From contig NC_009391.2 in the NCBI RefSeq assembly GCF_000002875.2, forward strand, positions 243,486-307,485: DNA of 64,000 bases, written 5' to 3'. Under the pieces are notes generated by a model that was given only the letters and a program-made list of their open reading frames with translations, was not told the origin of the DNA and made no database searches. This document shows positions 9,792 to 21,561 of the stretch, in pieces. This DNA is from Leishmania infantum JPCM5 (lineage: Eukaryota > Euglenozoa > Kinetoplastea > Trypanosomatida > Trypanosomatidae). The position numbers and the translations under genes were made by a program. Position 1 is the stretch's first letter. Each line of letters begins with the position of its first letter.

Positions 9792-12301
9792 CAGGAAGGC
9801 CAGCATGAAGAGCGGAATGAGGAGTGCTGTGGAACAAGTCCCTGTGAGATGGACGGCTCTGCCACACGGGGGGTGCGTGCGCGTGAGCCGTTACGGTGCG
9901 GCGTGTCCCTGCTTTTCCCGTAGATGTGTACTGTGCTGCTTTGGTGGTGACTTCTACTCCTCTCTTTCCTTTTTATGCATGTGCATGTGCGTGCTCGCAG
10001 ATTCGGTTCTTCCTCTGTGTTCCTGTTTTGCTCATTTCTAGCGTTCTTCTGTTTTGTGTCTTCGCCGAGCAGATATGTGTGCGCACACACACTCAAGAGT
10101 ATACACGAATTGCGTGCAGGTCCTTCCTGCTTGCCATGCGTGGATCGCTCCCTCTTTTTTTTTTCGCTACCTGTATTACCTGTTGTGCATTGCTGGATCT
10201 GAAAAATCGATGTGCTTGCTGTGTACGCCTCAGATATACAACTGCACACACCGACACACTGGTACACCGGACACAAGTTCATGCGGCTGCAGGCGCGGGG
10301 CGTGGATAGGTATAGGCTTTTGATCCGCTGATGCGCACTCCTTGGTATTGTGTGTCTCTCTCCCCCTTTTAGCTTGCGTGTGGTTCGTCACGTGAACTAT
10401 GGGTTTCGGGCACATGGGACGGAAGGAGGGAATTGGAACGGACAGCAAAGGCGTGGCCAAAATCAATCTGCGTGTACACCAGTCTTTGGCCCCCCCCTCC
10501 TCCCCCTCTTTCCTACAGAGCGATTTCCTCGTCATTCGGTGTTAGCGCAAGTCCGCCGCTCTCTCCGACGCCTCTTCCTCGCATCTTGTGCCTCCGACCG
10601 ACGTGCCGTTACGGCGCCCCTCTTTCCTCTCTCGTCACACCTTCTCTCTTTTCTTTCTCTTGCTGTTGTGTTCGCCGTGACACACGGAGACTCACCAAAG
10701 TACGAACCAGAGGCAAGCAGAGAGCATGCGTCTCCACGTGTTCTCCTCACAGACGCACGCCGACGCACAAGCACACCCCCTCCCCCTTTTAGCTCTTGGA
10801 GAAGAAGTCACATGAACCACCGGAATTATCGTCATCCCCGGTACACAAGCGCATAGACATTCTCCCCCCTCCCCTCTCTCACCCCCCAAATCTTGACCCA
10901 CACGTACAAACATAGATGGCGCGCAGAGGGGGTCTGACTGGGACGGCAGCGACGACGAATGCTTCTGCCATCCGTTCGCCGCTTCTCTTCTCCACCCCCA
11001 CCCCTGTGCTGCTGCCGACTCTTCGCGTCTGCTGACAGGTCTGAGCTGGCGCCGTGCCGGGGAGACCCGCGGTCATGACCACGCCCTGGGCAGGCCCCCT
11101 AAGAATCCTGCCCGCGATTCAACGTATATGCGCATCCGCCTGTTTTTTTTCAGCTTCACCTGCGTTTCGCCGACGTCGAAGGCAACCACGGACCCACCCC
11201 CCGCGCTGTGCGCACTGAAGCTGCCATGGGGCCAACGACATCAAACGGCGCTGATGGGCCCGATGTCCGTGACATAGCCGTGACGCAGCAGAGACAGAGG
11301 ACCTGTCGTTGCATGCGTCTGTGTGTTGACCAGCTCGTGATAGAATGGATACGTTGGGCAAACAATTCGCTTCTCTCCCATTCCGCCAGCTCCGACACCT
11401 CCCCCTTCTTTTCGTCTCTTTCTTCAGGTCACGCCCACCCACTCCATCTACCTACCCGGCCTCCGTACTCGCCAAAACACGTACCTACCCCCTATCCCCA
11501 CGACTCCTTCCGTCTATCTAGACACGCTCGCGCGCACTGCCGCCCACGCGTGCTCGATTTCTTCGTTTGTTCCACTATAAGCAGCACACACCCTGCACGT
11601 ACGGTGCGGGGGTGTGTGAGCACGGAGGTGTTCAAAACGACATCCTCGTGTACGCTGCAGCCTGTTTTGCTCGCTGTGCGTGCCCGTCACTTTCTTTCTT
11701 GCGTGCCATTGGCCAGCTGCGCGGTTTGCGCGTTGACACAGGCGCACATACACACACACACGCGTTAACGTAGGTATTGTGCAGCTGCTGTGGAGTTGCT
11801 TATCTGCTTCGATCACTCTCCGTCTATGTATCATCGTCGTCCACATTTGGCGAGAGGCGGGCAGCTACACACAGTCAGGTACACACATACACACGCAGAC
11901 AGGGAAGGTCTCTCGTGATCGTGAACTCGTGTGTCTGAGAAACGACGTCTGTTCTGTGTGGGGGGCTTGCATGTGTCGTACAATTGCGGAAACACACACA
12001 CACTCCCACACACACACTCCCACACACACACACACGAACCTCACGCAGTCAACGCAAGTACGCGAGGAGAACAAGAAGCGTTCAAACACGGCTTGCAGAG
12101 AAGAGCGAGACTAAGGAGCAAGGGAGAGCTACAGTGTGGCGGAGCTCGCTCGCTCTCTCTGTATATCTGTCTGCCGCTCCTCCCTTTTCTGCCGCCCTTC
12201 TCCACTAGACGATTCGGAGGCAACGACATCAGGAAAGGAGACGATAGGAAGTCATACAGATCCACACACACACACACATACGCACACACACGTTTACATA
12301 G

Positions 12302-12337
12302 GTATATGGATTATATATATATATATAATCCATATAC
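12302..12337. repeat. Perfect 36-bp AT-rich palindrome
   Basis: GTATATGGATTATATATA pairs exactly with the following 18 bases, with no spacer. It could form a cruciform in DNA or a hairpin in RNA. It stands out in a GC-rich genome. Confidence 0.95.
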
Positions 12338-13674
12338 GGCGTCTGCGTCAACAGTATCATTGACGTGAAAAAGATCGCTTCGTACATTTTTTTTTTGCTT
12401 GTATATATTTACAAATCCCTTCGCCGTCGTCTTCCCCACCCCCTTTTCTTCGCGGTAACCATCGCCGACCGTCATCATCCACGTTCGTCTTTCACCTCGC
12501 ATTCCCTTGTAAAGTGCCTCTTGTGCTTCTCCCCCCCCCACTCTCTGTGTGTGTCCGTGCCTGCCACTCCCTGTGCGCGTGTGTGCTCCTGCTGTTCCTT
12601 CGCTTCTTCTCCCTTTTCGCGTCTTTGCGCCGCTCTTTGGCGGAGAGGGAGAGAGAACGGGACGCTGTTGCTCTCTCACACGTATATTTGCAGTAGGCGC
12701 CACCACCTTATCGTTCTCTCCGTCTACGCTTTTCCTCCTGCTTCCACTTCTTGCTCTTTTCCGTCTCGTAGTACACAGATATATTGCTGTGCCTGTTGGA
12801 GTGGTGGAGGGCGGGGTCGCACGTGTGCTCTCGCATCCGCGTGCGCGGCGTTTCCCTGCTATAGCTGTCCTTGCAGTGGTACGAAGGGAAGGGGGTGGGG
12901 ACGCGTTTACGTGCTCGCGCGCACATAGGCGCATCAATAAATACAGAGGAAAAGGCAGACAAGAGGTTGAGGAAGGGGACAACTTCGCCGCAACGGGAAG
13001 GAGGAGTAGGAGCGAGTGTTAGTGGTGGGAGGACGTCGAAACAAACGTAGAGGGGGCCGCAATCGTTTCGCGTACCGAGGCCTTGCGTGCATCTCTTTCT
13101 GTCTTCTTATTCTCTCTCTATCTGTCACTCAGCGTACTTTATATTTCTTCGTGCGCTCCGGTCGCGTGCGTGTCGGCCACGCGTGCCGTTCGCTTACACA
13201 CGCACCTGAAGAGGCAAAAGGCCTGCCACCACCCACCACCTCCTTTTTGTTTTCGCGCCCAGAGGAATTGCCTGTGGCTTCGTGGCCTCTCTCCGTTCGT
13301 GTTTCTCTTGCCAGTGGGGGGGCAGAAGAGTACATCAATAACGAAAAAAATCGAGAGTTGGAACCACCAGGAGGATATATATATATATATATAACCAAAA
13401 GTACTACTTTCTGGCTGGTGGCTGCCGTTCTCACGTCGTGTCGCTCTCCCTCTCCGCGTGTGCGTGTGTGCGACGTGTCTGTCGTTTGTTTTGTGCCGCT
13501 TTTTCTCTGCCGTCTTCCCTCCTCTTTGTGTGTCGCCGTCGCCAAGCCCCCTCCCCCTTTTCTCCCTCTTCGCATTTGTTTTTCTTTCGCCTCTTAAACC
13601 TGCTTCTGTTGTGTGCTGTCGTGGTACTCTCGTCTCTTTCTCTGATTTCTGTCTTTACTCGTGCTCCATTCTGT

Positions 13675-13725
13675 TACCTCCTCTTTTTCCCTGTCTCTCA
13701 CCTTTTTCCCTGTCTCTCACCTTTT
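13675..13725 (+). repeat. 19-bp tandem repeat, about 2.5 copies
   Basis: The unit TTTTTCCCTGTCTCTCACC occurs twice in a row, followed by a partial third copy that merges into CCCTCCCT repeats. Confidence 0.85.
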
Positions 13726-14413
13726 TCCCTCCCTTCCCTCCCTCCCTCCCTAACCCTCTCGTGTGTCTGTCCTCCGTTGTCGCGTTCTCTCTCTCCTGCT
13801 CGTGCGCTGTTCGCCTTTTCAGCAATCGCCTTCACGGGGCGAATACAGAAAATAAGGCACACGGGTTATTGCTGTTATCGACTTAGTCGATCCCTCTCCC
13901 TCTCCATCTCTTTTTGTTTGTTGTTTGCGTTCTTTTTCTTTTATTCATCCACCTGTGCGTGTCTCTGGAACACCTCTTCTGCCTTCCCCCTCCCTCCTTC
14001 TCCCTCTAGCGGTGTGTGCCTTGCCTCTCTTACCCTCTTTTTTATTGGCCTGATTTCTCCCTCTTTTCCTGCTTATACTCCTGACATTCTTTGTTTGCTG
14101 GCGCTTCGCTTTCTTCGACGCTCGCCGGAGCTCTCACGCGCACGCAGATACACTCTCGTTTCTATTCCGCTCTTGACATTCTCTTTGTTCATTGTTTTTT
14201 CTGTGCGCGCCTCCGATTCAGTGCTGCCTCTCCCCGCCTTCTTCTGTTTTCCGTCTTCTTTTCGCTCATCGACATTCGCTTTTACGAGTTCCTTTCTGTG
14301 TGCGTGTGTGTTTTTTATTGGTTGTGGTGCACGCGCTCTTGCGCTGTCGCTTTTTGCCTCGTTTGCTTTGGCTTGGTTTGCTTGGAGACCTCTCTTGTTT
14401 CTCTCTCTCTGAC

Positions 14414-14458
14414 GGCACACACACACACACACACACATCCTCCTCCTCCTCCTCCTCT
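14414..14458. repeat. (CA)n followed by (TCC)n microsatellite
   Basis: A compound simple repeat: about 11 CA units then about 6 TCC units. Confidence 0.9.
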
Positions 14459-15353
14459 CGCTCGTCGTCTCCCTTCTCTTCTCCGTTTGAATACCTGTCC
14501 CCTTCGTTGGCTGGTTGACTCGAGCGTCTCGCTGTTCTGCGTTTTCCCCTTTCGTTTTTTTTTTGCTTGGCTGTTGTCTGCGCCTCTCCACTTCATTTTG
14601 TTTTCTGGTTTCTTTTTCGTATTTGTTTTGTCTCGGTGTGAGTCGGTCTGTATGTCTGTGTGTGTGTGTGCTCGTGCTTGTGAAAGGTTGCGCCCCTCCA
14701 TCTTTTATTTTGTTTCCTTTCTGTGTGTGCGCCTTTCTCTCTCTCTCTCGCTGTGCTGCGTCTTTGACAGTGACATTCCCTTCCCTCCCTGTCTGCGTAT
14801 TGCTCTTCTGCCCAGCTCCGCCTTTCTTGTATTCGCGAGCTCTCTACCCCTCCTTTCCCACAGATTACGTCTTCGCGCGTTTTTTCTGTTGATCTTGGTT
14901 GTTGCGGCTCTGTGGCAGACGGGCGGCGAGATTTCGTTTCTCTCTTGAGTCTTTGCGGTGCCTCTTGCGTTCTCTCCCTCAGCGCGACCGCCACCCTTAC
15001 CCCCCCCCCCCCCCATCTCGGGCGCCTCCCTCCATCACACGGCTCTCGTTTGCCTTTCGCTTCCGGTTCTCCTGCACGGGGCGTTGAAGGGCTCCTCCTT
15101 CTCGCCCTGCACTCTGTCCTCCCCCTTTTTTTTTCGGTCGCCTACACATTATAAATATTCCTTGTATTCGTTCTTTCGTTCTCTCTGTACGTGTGCTTCC
15201 GGCTGTTTCGTGAGCGACGGCGTTCCTTGCTGCTTGTCTCTCCGCGTCTCTGCGTCCGGGTTCGTTTCGAAGGAAGGCACACGCAAGGTAACACGTGCCT
15301 GTTTCTACAGCAGAAGCTGTTTGCTCTTGCGCCTTCTTGAATCCCTTAGGCTT

Positions 15354-15377
15354 TACACACACACACACACACACACA
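15354..15377. repeat. (CA)n microsatellite
   Basis: About 12 CA units upstream of the gene starting at 15847. Confidence 0.9.
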
Positions 15378-15846
15378 TCTTCAGGCGTCAGCAGCTGCCT
15401 TCTTTTTTTTCTTCCTTCTCCCCTCTCTCTCTCTGCTCCCCCTTTCAAGCCCAAGCGCACACGGGCAGGCAGGGAGTGCGAAGCGAGCCGCCGGTAAACC
15501 AAAAAGTGGAGAGGAGGTTCGCAAAGGGCCCGTTGCCTGCCGCCTCCCCTCCCCAGTCCCACTCGTGTCCTCGCTCGGTGCTCGTACTCGTTTTGGCTGT
15601 TGTGCGTGTGTGCGTGTGTGGGCACGAGCACCGTGGCCTCTGCTTTGTTCTCTGCCGGTGTGCGCCGTTACGACAGACGCACGCATACATACATACATAT
15701 ATATATATATTTCTTTGTGGCGCCTCCTCATCGTCTGCTCCCTCTCTCACTCGAACATTTGCGTACGCGCCCAACTCGTGCATCCGTGCGAGAGAAGAGA
15801 GCAGGGGGGGGGAGGGGCGACAGAAGCGGAAGGGGACGACGACGTG

Positions 15847-18800
15847 ATGCCGTCGGTTTCAATACGCGCCGACCCTGTCGGGGAGGACCAGATTTTTGTG
15901 CTGCGAATCCTCTCCTTGACGTCGCGCCGCGCTGCCGCCGTGAAGGACCGCGCCAAGGCCGCAGCTGCGGCAGCAACGCCGTCGGGGCTTTCAAAGAAGT
16001 TTTCGCATCCTTCCCTGAGCTCTTCCTTTGAGAGGAGCGGCGCTGGCGGAACGCTGAGCAAGCGGGGGAGTCCTGAGAGCACCGCTGGCGCCTGCGACAG
16101 CGATGGCGCCGGCGCGCTTGTGATGGGCACGGCGCTGCTGACGGAGTCAGCGGACGAGGGCGCAACGACTACTTCACACTCCCACGCCTCGCACATGCTG
16201 CACGCACCTGGCGGGTGCATCGAGCGTGAATGTGGTGTCGAAAGCGCTGAAGCGCCGCTCCTCGCCTCCGCTGTTTCGCCGAGTGCAAAGGGGGAAATGA
16301 CGAACCCAGCCGACGCCCCGGAGTCGCCGCTCTTGGCGACGTCGCCCATATCTGCTATGCGGCGCGCTATGGAAAAAGGCGCGCGCCCCGTGCGCCGCCC
16401 GCGCACCACGCCCGCCTCCTCGCCCTTTGCACGCACTCGGAGTGGGAGTAGTGGCGATCCCAGCGAAGCCGCCAAGGCGGCAGCGTTGCGGCGCGATGCC
16501 GTGCGTCGTACCTTGTCATTGCTGGGGCTTCCCACCTCCGCCGGCGTCTCTGCTGGTTTGGACCGTTACGAGGTTGCGGCGCCGTCGTCCTCTCAGGCGC
16601 CGGGGGGCGGGGCTGGCGTCGATGAGCACGCGCTCACCACGACAGTGTCGCCGGTTAGTGCTGGGGGCCGCTCGGGGTCAGCACGGGCACCTGAAGCGTC
16701 CCGGTCACCTGCGGTATCGGCCCCGGCGACGCCGGTCGAAAGCACGCAGGGCAAGAGCGACGCCGGCTGCCCTGGCTCGCCAGTGGTGGTGAAGACGTTT
16801 GGTGCCTTTCTGCAGCTCTTGCAACCAGCTCCGCCGCCCCCAAGCCTGGTTGTGCCACTGCCGGGCCCCAAGACCGCAAGCGCAGCCCCGCGCTCGACAA
16901 TGCGAGACAATGTGGCAGGCAGTGGCCAGCCATCTTTTACAACGCCCCCACCGCCGCAGCCGCAGCTGTCGTTGCCAATAGACAGCGCGTTTCGCTCTGT
17001 GCCGTCTCTGCCGCCACCACCGACACCGCCGCCACCGTACGTGGCGACTCCGGTTCCGCAGGCAACCTTTGGCGCCGGGACCTTCACCACTGCGCAAGAC
17101 CTCGTAGCGCATGTGCGCCTGCTTCTGCCGTGGACAGTAGTTGCAGCAAAGAGGCGGCGTCGCATGCTCGGTGGCGCAGACGAGTTCGCCAATGACTTGG
17201 CATTGTCACCGCTGTCGTCGTCCTGGCGTCCGATCCCGGCTGCCTCGGAGCGCGCCACGAGTGCGAATTCGCCGTCGTCTGCGCAGTCGCCGCAGCGCCG
17301 CGTACTGTCGACGGACTCCGCCGCCACCACAAACAGCTCCTCTTTCATGGACGACGAAGTCACGCTCGTCAGCGACCGCGTGGACGCGGTGCTGCCGACT
17401 TGGGCGTACCTGTCCTCACACATTGCCGACGCCGCCCCGCCGACACTCGTCCTGTCGGTCCCCACCTTCGCTCTTGCGAGGGATGACTCCCTCACGATGA
17501 CCTCGACGGGGAGCGGCCGACACCGCCGCACCCACAGCCCCCAGAGCAGCACGGCCAGCTCTGTGGTCGGTGGAGTACCACCCCCACTCCTGTCAATGGC
17601 AGCGGCCCCCCTTATTATGGACGAGCGCACGGATCGGCAGTCGTGCTTGTACCCGTACGAGCTGGCGGAGGCCTGCGCGCTGGCTCGACTACGACGACCT
17701 AAGTCGAAGACAGCGGCTGCGGCTGCATCGGCGCGGAGCTCTCTGCACCTGCTCCGACTGGAGCTGCAGGTCGATGTGCAGCATATTCCACCCACAGTGA
17801 GGAACGTTGCACCGGCACAGCGGCAGTGCATTCTAGATCAGGCCCTTACCGAGTTCACGCTGACGGGCGTGCTGTCCACCACGGTGCTGCGAGGCGTGCT
17901 GAACGACGCCGCGCTGCGGTTGTTGGCCAGCGTGGACGATGAGGTGTTGCGACGGATCGCCGGGGAGGTGGACCAGGCCAGCCAAGCAGAGGTGGAGCCC
18001 TGTGAAGGTGGCACATCGAGCGTCTCGGCAGTGCCCGCTGTCACCGATCAAGCCGGCCGCCAGCGCGTTGTGCCGCTCAGCCTCCAAGTTCACGCGCTCC
18101 AAGGGGAGCCGGGCATTGCTGCGGGGGCCACGGCGGGCCCGCTGCTGTCGAGCACTTCGGTGCACTCCGCGACGACTTCGACCGTCTCTGGCGAAACAGA
18201 CTCGCCGCGTCACATGCCGATGGTGCCCACCGTCACGCCGACGCGACTGGTCCTCATGGTGCTCGTGCACGTGCAACACACTGCGACAACATTGGCAGCT
18301 CCTGAGGCCCAGGAGACGCCGAGGGTGCATGGCGAGCAGAGGCCGCAGCCGAAGGGACACGATCGGGAGCGCGCGGCCGAGACGGTGGAGGCTTCTTCCT
18401 CGTCCTCCGCTGCGGATGCAGCGACTCGGATGGACGAAAACGCCGCCGTGTCCTTAGTCAGCGCCGTTGTACCGCATCTCTTCCCGCTCACCTTCGGGCT
18501 TTCACGCTTCACTACAAGGCTCTCTCTCTCCAGCGCCGTCGACTACGATGCCCTGTGCACCGCAACGAGGACTAGCGATACTGAGAGCTGGCCAAGCTCT
18601 GCCGCGGAGGCTGCGGAAGAAGTTGCCGCCGCTTCGGCGGAAACCTCAGGAAGGCGAGCGGCAGAGTTCAGTGAAGGCTCAACTGCGACAACGACTGAGG
18701 AGGGCACACGCATAACCGGCGCAGAAGCGGCAGCGCAGCCGTGGTCGTGGCAGGACATCTCCGTCGGCTCTGTGCGGGCGTGGTGCGGCCTACCAGAGCT

Positions 18801-21561
18801 GAAGCCGCCTCCAACGCCGGCGGCGGTGGCACCCTTCTCCTCTTCCCCGTTGGCGTTCTCGCGGGTGGTGAGTCCCATGGCTGTAGGGGCGGGCGGCACG
18901 GCAAGCATGAGCGCTTCGCTCTCGTCGCAGCCGACGCCGAAGCGGCAGTGGCCGCTTCAGAAGATGGTTCCTGAAGCTGCCACCGCTGCCGTTCCCGAGA
19001 GCGAGGCAGTCCGCGATGCCGCGGCTGACCAGGCAGTGGCGCTTGAGCGTGAGGCGAAGGGCCAGCTGGGCTTGGAGGGCAAGGAAGAGGGCGAGTTGGA
19101 CGACAGCGGCGCCATAAGCGAGACGCTGCGGCGCTGTGATGTAGGCAAAGAGACGGTGGTGCTGACGAGTGTCGTGGAGGCCGTGCACCGTTGCGTCGAC
19201 GCGCTGTGCGGGCACGCCAGGCTGCTGCGGGCGCTCATGGAGACGGGCGAGGCTGAAGTGGAAGCCGGCGAGGCCAGCAACGGAGTTATCGGCTGCTGGG
19301 GCTCAGAGAACGAGGGGAAGCTCCAGGAGGAGACACCTGCTGGCCAGCAGTGCACGGTGGCGTTCGCGGAGACCGGCTGCACTTCAAAGGCAGACGCTGC
19401 TCATGGCTGCCGTTGCGTCGACGATCATGCTTACCTGCAAGACATCATGGCGGCCACCCAGCAGGTGCTCGTATGCGGGCTGACGCGCTTGCTTATCGTC
19501 GGTCTCTCCGTGCCAGAGCCCGCCAAAGGCAGCGAGGTGCCTGTCTCAGCGGAGAGTGCGGCAGCCTGCGATGCCGAGAAGCGAAGCGCAGGCTCTCGCT
19601 CTGTCCTTTTTTCCATGCTCGCTAGCGCCGAGGATAGCGATGGCAACGCCGCAGCGCGCACTTGCGGCATTGCACAGCAGCTGCGACGCTGGTTCTCTGT
19701 GTACGGCCGCTACCTTGCCGAGCGTTTGTGTGCCCCGCTGGAGCAGCTCGAGGCGTTCATCGCAGAGACCACTGGCAGTGCCGCCGCGACGCCGAAGACC
19801 GCAAAGGCGATATCCGGCATGTTTGAAAACGGCCACAAAAGCCTGAGTGACGTGCCGAGCACCTCACGCCGAGTGGTACTTGGGGCACAGGTGATGGTGA
19901 AGGAAAAGCGCCGCCACCGCCGCCACACTGCGGGCGTGAAAGCCTCACAGGATGGCGCTAAGTGGGACGGCGCCGCGAAGTCCGAGGAGGCGGACGCGTA
20001 CGCCGTGGACTCTTCCGTGCTGCCCGCCTTGTCTATCGCAAAGGCAACCGTGCAGCTGTGCCGCACGATGGCCGGCACATTGCCCCCGCTGTACGATGCA
20101 GGCACTGTTGCTTCTTGTAAGGAGCCGTCAAGCCTCCAGCACACACCGACGACGTCCACCGACGGCGACGGCTTGGCAACGATGTCGAACACAGCCTCGC
20201 TAAGTCAGCCTCACTGCCGCCAGCACTACCGCTCCACCTCACGTACGCTTTCTGCCTCCATGCGCACGGCCGGTGCCACTGCCGGCGCTGTGCACCCCCT
20301 TCACGAGCGCGTTGCCCCTCTTATAGACGCAATTACCAGCGTGTTAAGACTCTTTGAGGCGGAGGAGCGACGGTGGGCAGCGCTGCAGGAGCCGCTGGCG
20401 TGCCTGAGAGGACACTGGCGGGACATGCGGGCGATCATCAACGAGGAGTGTGTCCAGCGGTGTGAGGTAGGGCAGTCGTCGCTGGTGGCCTTAGAGAGGC
20501 AGATGCGAGACACGCTGGCAATGAGGGAGGTACGTGGATGGTCATCGATCGTGGCGGAAGAGGTCGCTGCTGCCGCCCCCGCCGTTGCACTCGCCGTTGA
20601 GGGCGAGTCTTCATCAGCGGAGCCGGCTGAGCTCGGCGAACTCACTGTTCCAGCGAGCCAGCCTCGTACGTCCAGCCAGCGTAGTGTTGCCCAGCAGCCC
20701 ACACTGACGCCGATAGTCACACTGCCGTTAATGCCGGACCTTAGTGGCGCACACTTGCCCCCGACGCATTCCCTCAAGGTACTGCAGAGGACAGTGATTA
20801 TGGCGGAGGCGTGCAAGGGAGAGCGAGCCGCGGCGGGCTCGGACGAACATGTGGAGGTGGCGGTGGAGGAGACGCTGCTGTCGCCATCGCCGCCGACGCC
20901 GTCGCATGCATCGGACGTCGAGAGCGAGGAGCCAGAGGCGGCGGAGGAGGGCGAGTTGAAACACGCATGCGCTGAGGATGTCGTCATGGCCGAGGATAGC
21001 GAGGCTGGCGAGAGTGGCGACGACGGCATCGAGGCAGCAGCCGAGAAACTGAATAACCGACCCACGGCGTCCGCGGAGGCAGCGGCGCCACCTCTGTCGC
21101 CACTCCTCTCCGCCGCAACGTCCAGCCACCTCGCCACTACCCTGATGCAACAGCACAGGCCGCAGCGCAACCAACCGAAGCAGAGTGGCCGCGCGAAACG
21201 GTCGGGCCAGGCTCCGATGACACAGCCGCACTCACAGACTCAGTCCCATGCCAAGGCAGCAGGCTCACGTGCGCAAGCCTCGAAAAGCAGCGCTACGCCT
21301 CCGATATCTCTGCAAAACTCGAGAGCGCCTCCAGCAGCATCAAACAGCACTGCGCGACCGTCGCAGCAGCGAGGCACCGCCTCCGCCGATTACGGTGCCG
21401 GCGCCGCGGCGTCTGTGTGGGGCGCACTGGCACTTGCGGTGCGCCAGGTGCAGCGGCGCAGCACGGCGGCGCCGCTGTACGTGGATGTGGTAGTGCTCCG
21501 CCAGGCCACCCCGTTCGTGGCCGTCGGTGCTGTTCTTTTCTTTCTCCTTCTCTTCCTGTAA
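15847..21561 (+). CDS. 1904-residue tail-anchored protein, function unknown
   Basis: I start at the ATG at 15847; the open frame continues upstream only through pyrimidine leader and a (CA)n run. The N-terminus (MPSVSIRADPVGEDQIFVLRIL) looks ordered. Residues ~20-330 are Ala/Ser-rich and basic, ~328-411 are Pro-rich, and several ordered islands follow, for example 632-720 (LHLLRLELQVDVQHIPPTVRN and a helical QALTEFTLTGVLSTTVLRGVL) and helical segments near 1100-1330 and 1480-1570. The C-terminus ends PFVAVGAVLFFLLLFL, a single hydrophobic segment reaching the last residue, which suggests a tail-anchored membrane protein with a cytosolic body. No catalytic motif is visible and I do not recognise the family. 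Length and disorder suggest a scaffold or tether, which is inference. Confidence 0.85.
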   Translation: MPSVSIRADPVGEDQIFVLRILSLTSRRAAAVKDRAKAAAAAATPSGLSKKFSHPSLSSSFERSGAGGTLSKRGSPESTAGACDSDGAGALVMGTALLTESADEGATTTSHSHASHMLHAPGGCIERECGVESAEAPLLASAVSPSAKGEMTNPADAPESPLLATSPISAMRRAMEKGARPVRRPRTTPASSPFARTRSGSSGDPSEAAKAAALRRDAVRRTLSLLGLPTSAGVSAGLDRYEVAAPSSSQAPGGGAGVDEHALTTTVSPVSAGGRSGSARAPEASRSPAVSAPATPVESTQGKSDAGCPGSPVVVKTFGAFLQLLQPAPPPPSLVVPLPGPKTASAAPRSTMRDNVAGSGQPSFTTPPPPQPQLSLPIDSAFRSVPSLPPPPTPPPPYVATPVPQATFGAGTFTTAQDLVAHVRLLLPWTVVAAKRRRRMLGGADEFANDLALSPLSSSWRPIPAASERATSANSPSSAQSPQRRVLSTDSAATTNSSSFMDDEVTLVSDRVDAVLPTWAYLSSHIADAAPPTLVLSVPTFALARDDSLTMTSTGSGRHRRTHSPQSSTASSVVGGVPPPLLSMAAAPLIMDERTDRQSCLYPYELAEACALARLRRPKSKTAAAAASARSSLHLLRLELQVDVQHIPPTVRNVAPAQRQCILDQALTEFTLTGVLSTTVLRGVLNDAALRLLASVDDEVLRRIAGEVDQASQAEVEPCEGGTSSVSAVPAVTDQAGRQRVVPLSLQVHALQGEPGIAAGATAGPLLSSTSVHSATTSTVSGETDSPRHMPMVPTVTPTRLVLMVLVHVQHTATTLAAPEAQETPRVHGEQRPQPKGHDRERAAETVEASSSSSAADAATRMDENAAVSLVSAVVPHLFPLTFGLSRFTTRLSLSSAVDYDALCTATRTSDTESWPSSAAEAAEEVAAASAETSGRRAAEFSEGSTATTTEEGTRITGAEAAAQPWSWQDISVGSVRAWCGLPELKPPPTPAAVAPFSSSPLAFSRVVSPMAVGAGGTASMSASLSSQPTPKRQWPLQKMVPEAATAAVPESEAVRDAAADQAVALEREAKGQLGLEGKEEGELDDSGAISETLRRCDVGKETVVLTSVVEAVHRCVDALCGHARLLRALMETGEAEVEAGEASNGVIGCWGSENEGKLQEETPAGQQCTVAFAETGCTSKADAAHGCRCVDDHAYLQDIMAATQQVLVCGLTRLLIVGLSVPEPAKGSEVPVSAESAAACDAEKRSAGSRSVLFSMLASAEDSDGNAAARTCGIAQQLRRWFSVYGRYLAERLCAPLEQLEAFIAETTGSAAATPKTAKAISGMFENGHKSLSDVPSTSRRVVLGAQVMVKEKRRHRRHTAGVKASQDGAKWDGAAKSEEADAYAVDSSVLPALSIAKATVQLCRTMAGTLPPLYDAGTVASCKEPSSLQHTPTTSTDGDGLATMSNTASLSQPHCRQHYRSTSRTLSASMRTAGATAGAVHPLHERVAPLIDAITSVLRLFEAEERRWAALQEPLACLRGHWRDMRAIINEECVQRCEVGQSSLVALERQMRDTLAMREVRGWSSIVAEEVAAAAPAVALAVEGESSSAEPAELGELTVPASQPRTSSQRSVAQQPTLTPIVTLPLMPDLSGAHLPPTHSLKVLQRTVIMAEACKGERAAAGSDEHVEVAVEETLLSPSPPTPSHASDVESEEPEAAEEGELKHACAEDVVMAEDSEAGESGDDGIEAAAEKLNNRPTASAEAAAPPLSPLLSAATSSHLATTLMQQHRPQRNQPKQSGRAKRSGQAPMTQPHSQTQSHAKAAGSRAQASKSSATPPISLQNSRAPPAASNSTARPSQQRGTASADYGAGAAASVWGALALAVRQVQRRSTAAPLYVDVVVLRQATPFVAVGAVLFFLLLFL

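Larger units (their letters stand above)
9792..15846. other. 6-kb gene-poor intergenic tract
   Basis: The largest gap between genes in the window. I find no protein-like frame, tRNA or rRNA. 9792-12300 is mixed 3'UTR-like DNA with CA repeats, 12302-12337 is an AT palindrome, and 13440-15430 is nearly continuous + strand C/T-rich sequence. Long frames over the pyrimidine block read as Ser/Leu/Phe/Cys-rich, as expected of C/T repeats. A small ncRNA or short peptide gene cannot be excluded. Confidence 0.6.

Noticed and set aside
13438..14412. Long + strand open frame of 324 codons
   Set aside because: Translation is Ser/Leu/Phe/Cys-rich because the DNA is almost only C and T; no family features.
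14414..14458. CRISPR-like or telomeric repeat
   Set aside because: It is a compound dinucleotide/trinucleotide microsatellite; no spacer structure and no TTAGGG units.
16593..17831. Minus-strand frame of 412 codons
   Set aside because: Lies opposite the 1904-residue gene; antisense shadows of GC-rich coding DNA are commonly open.
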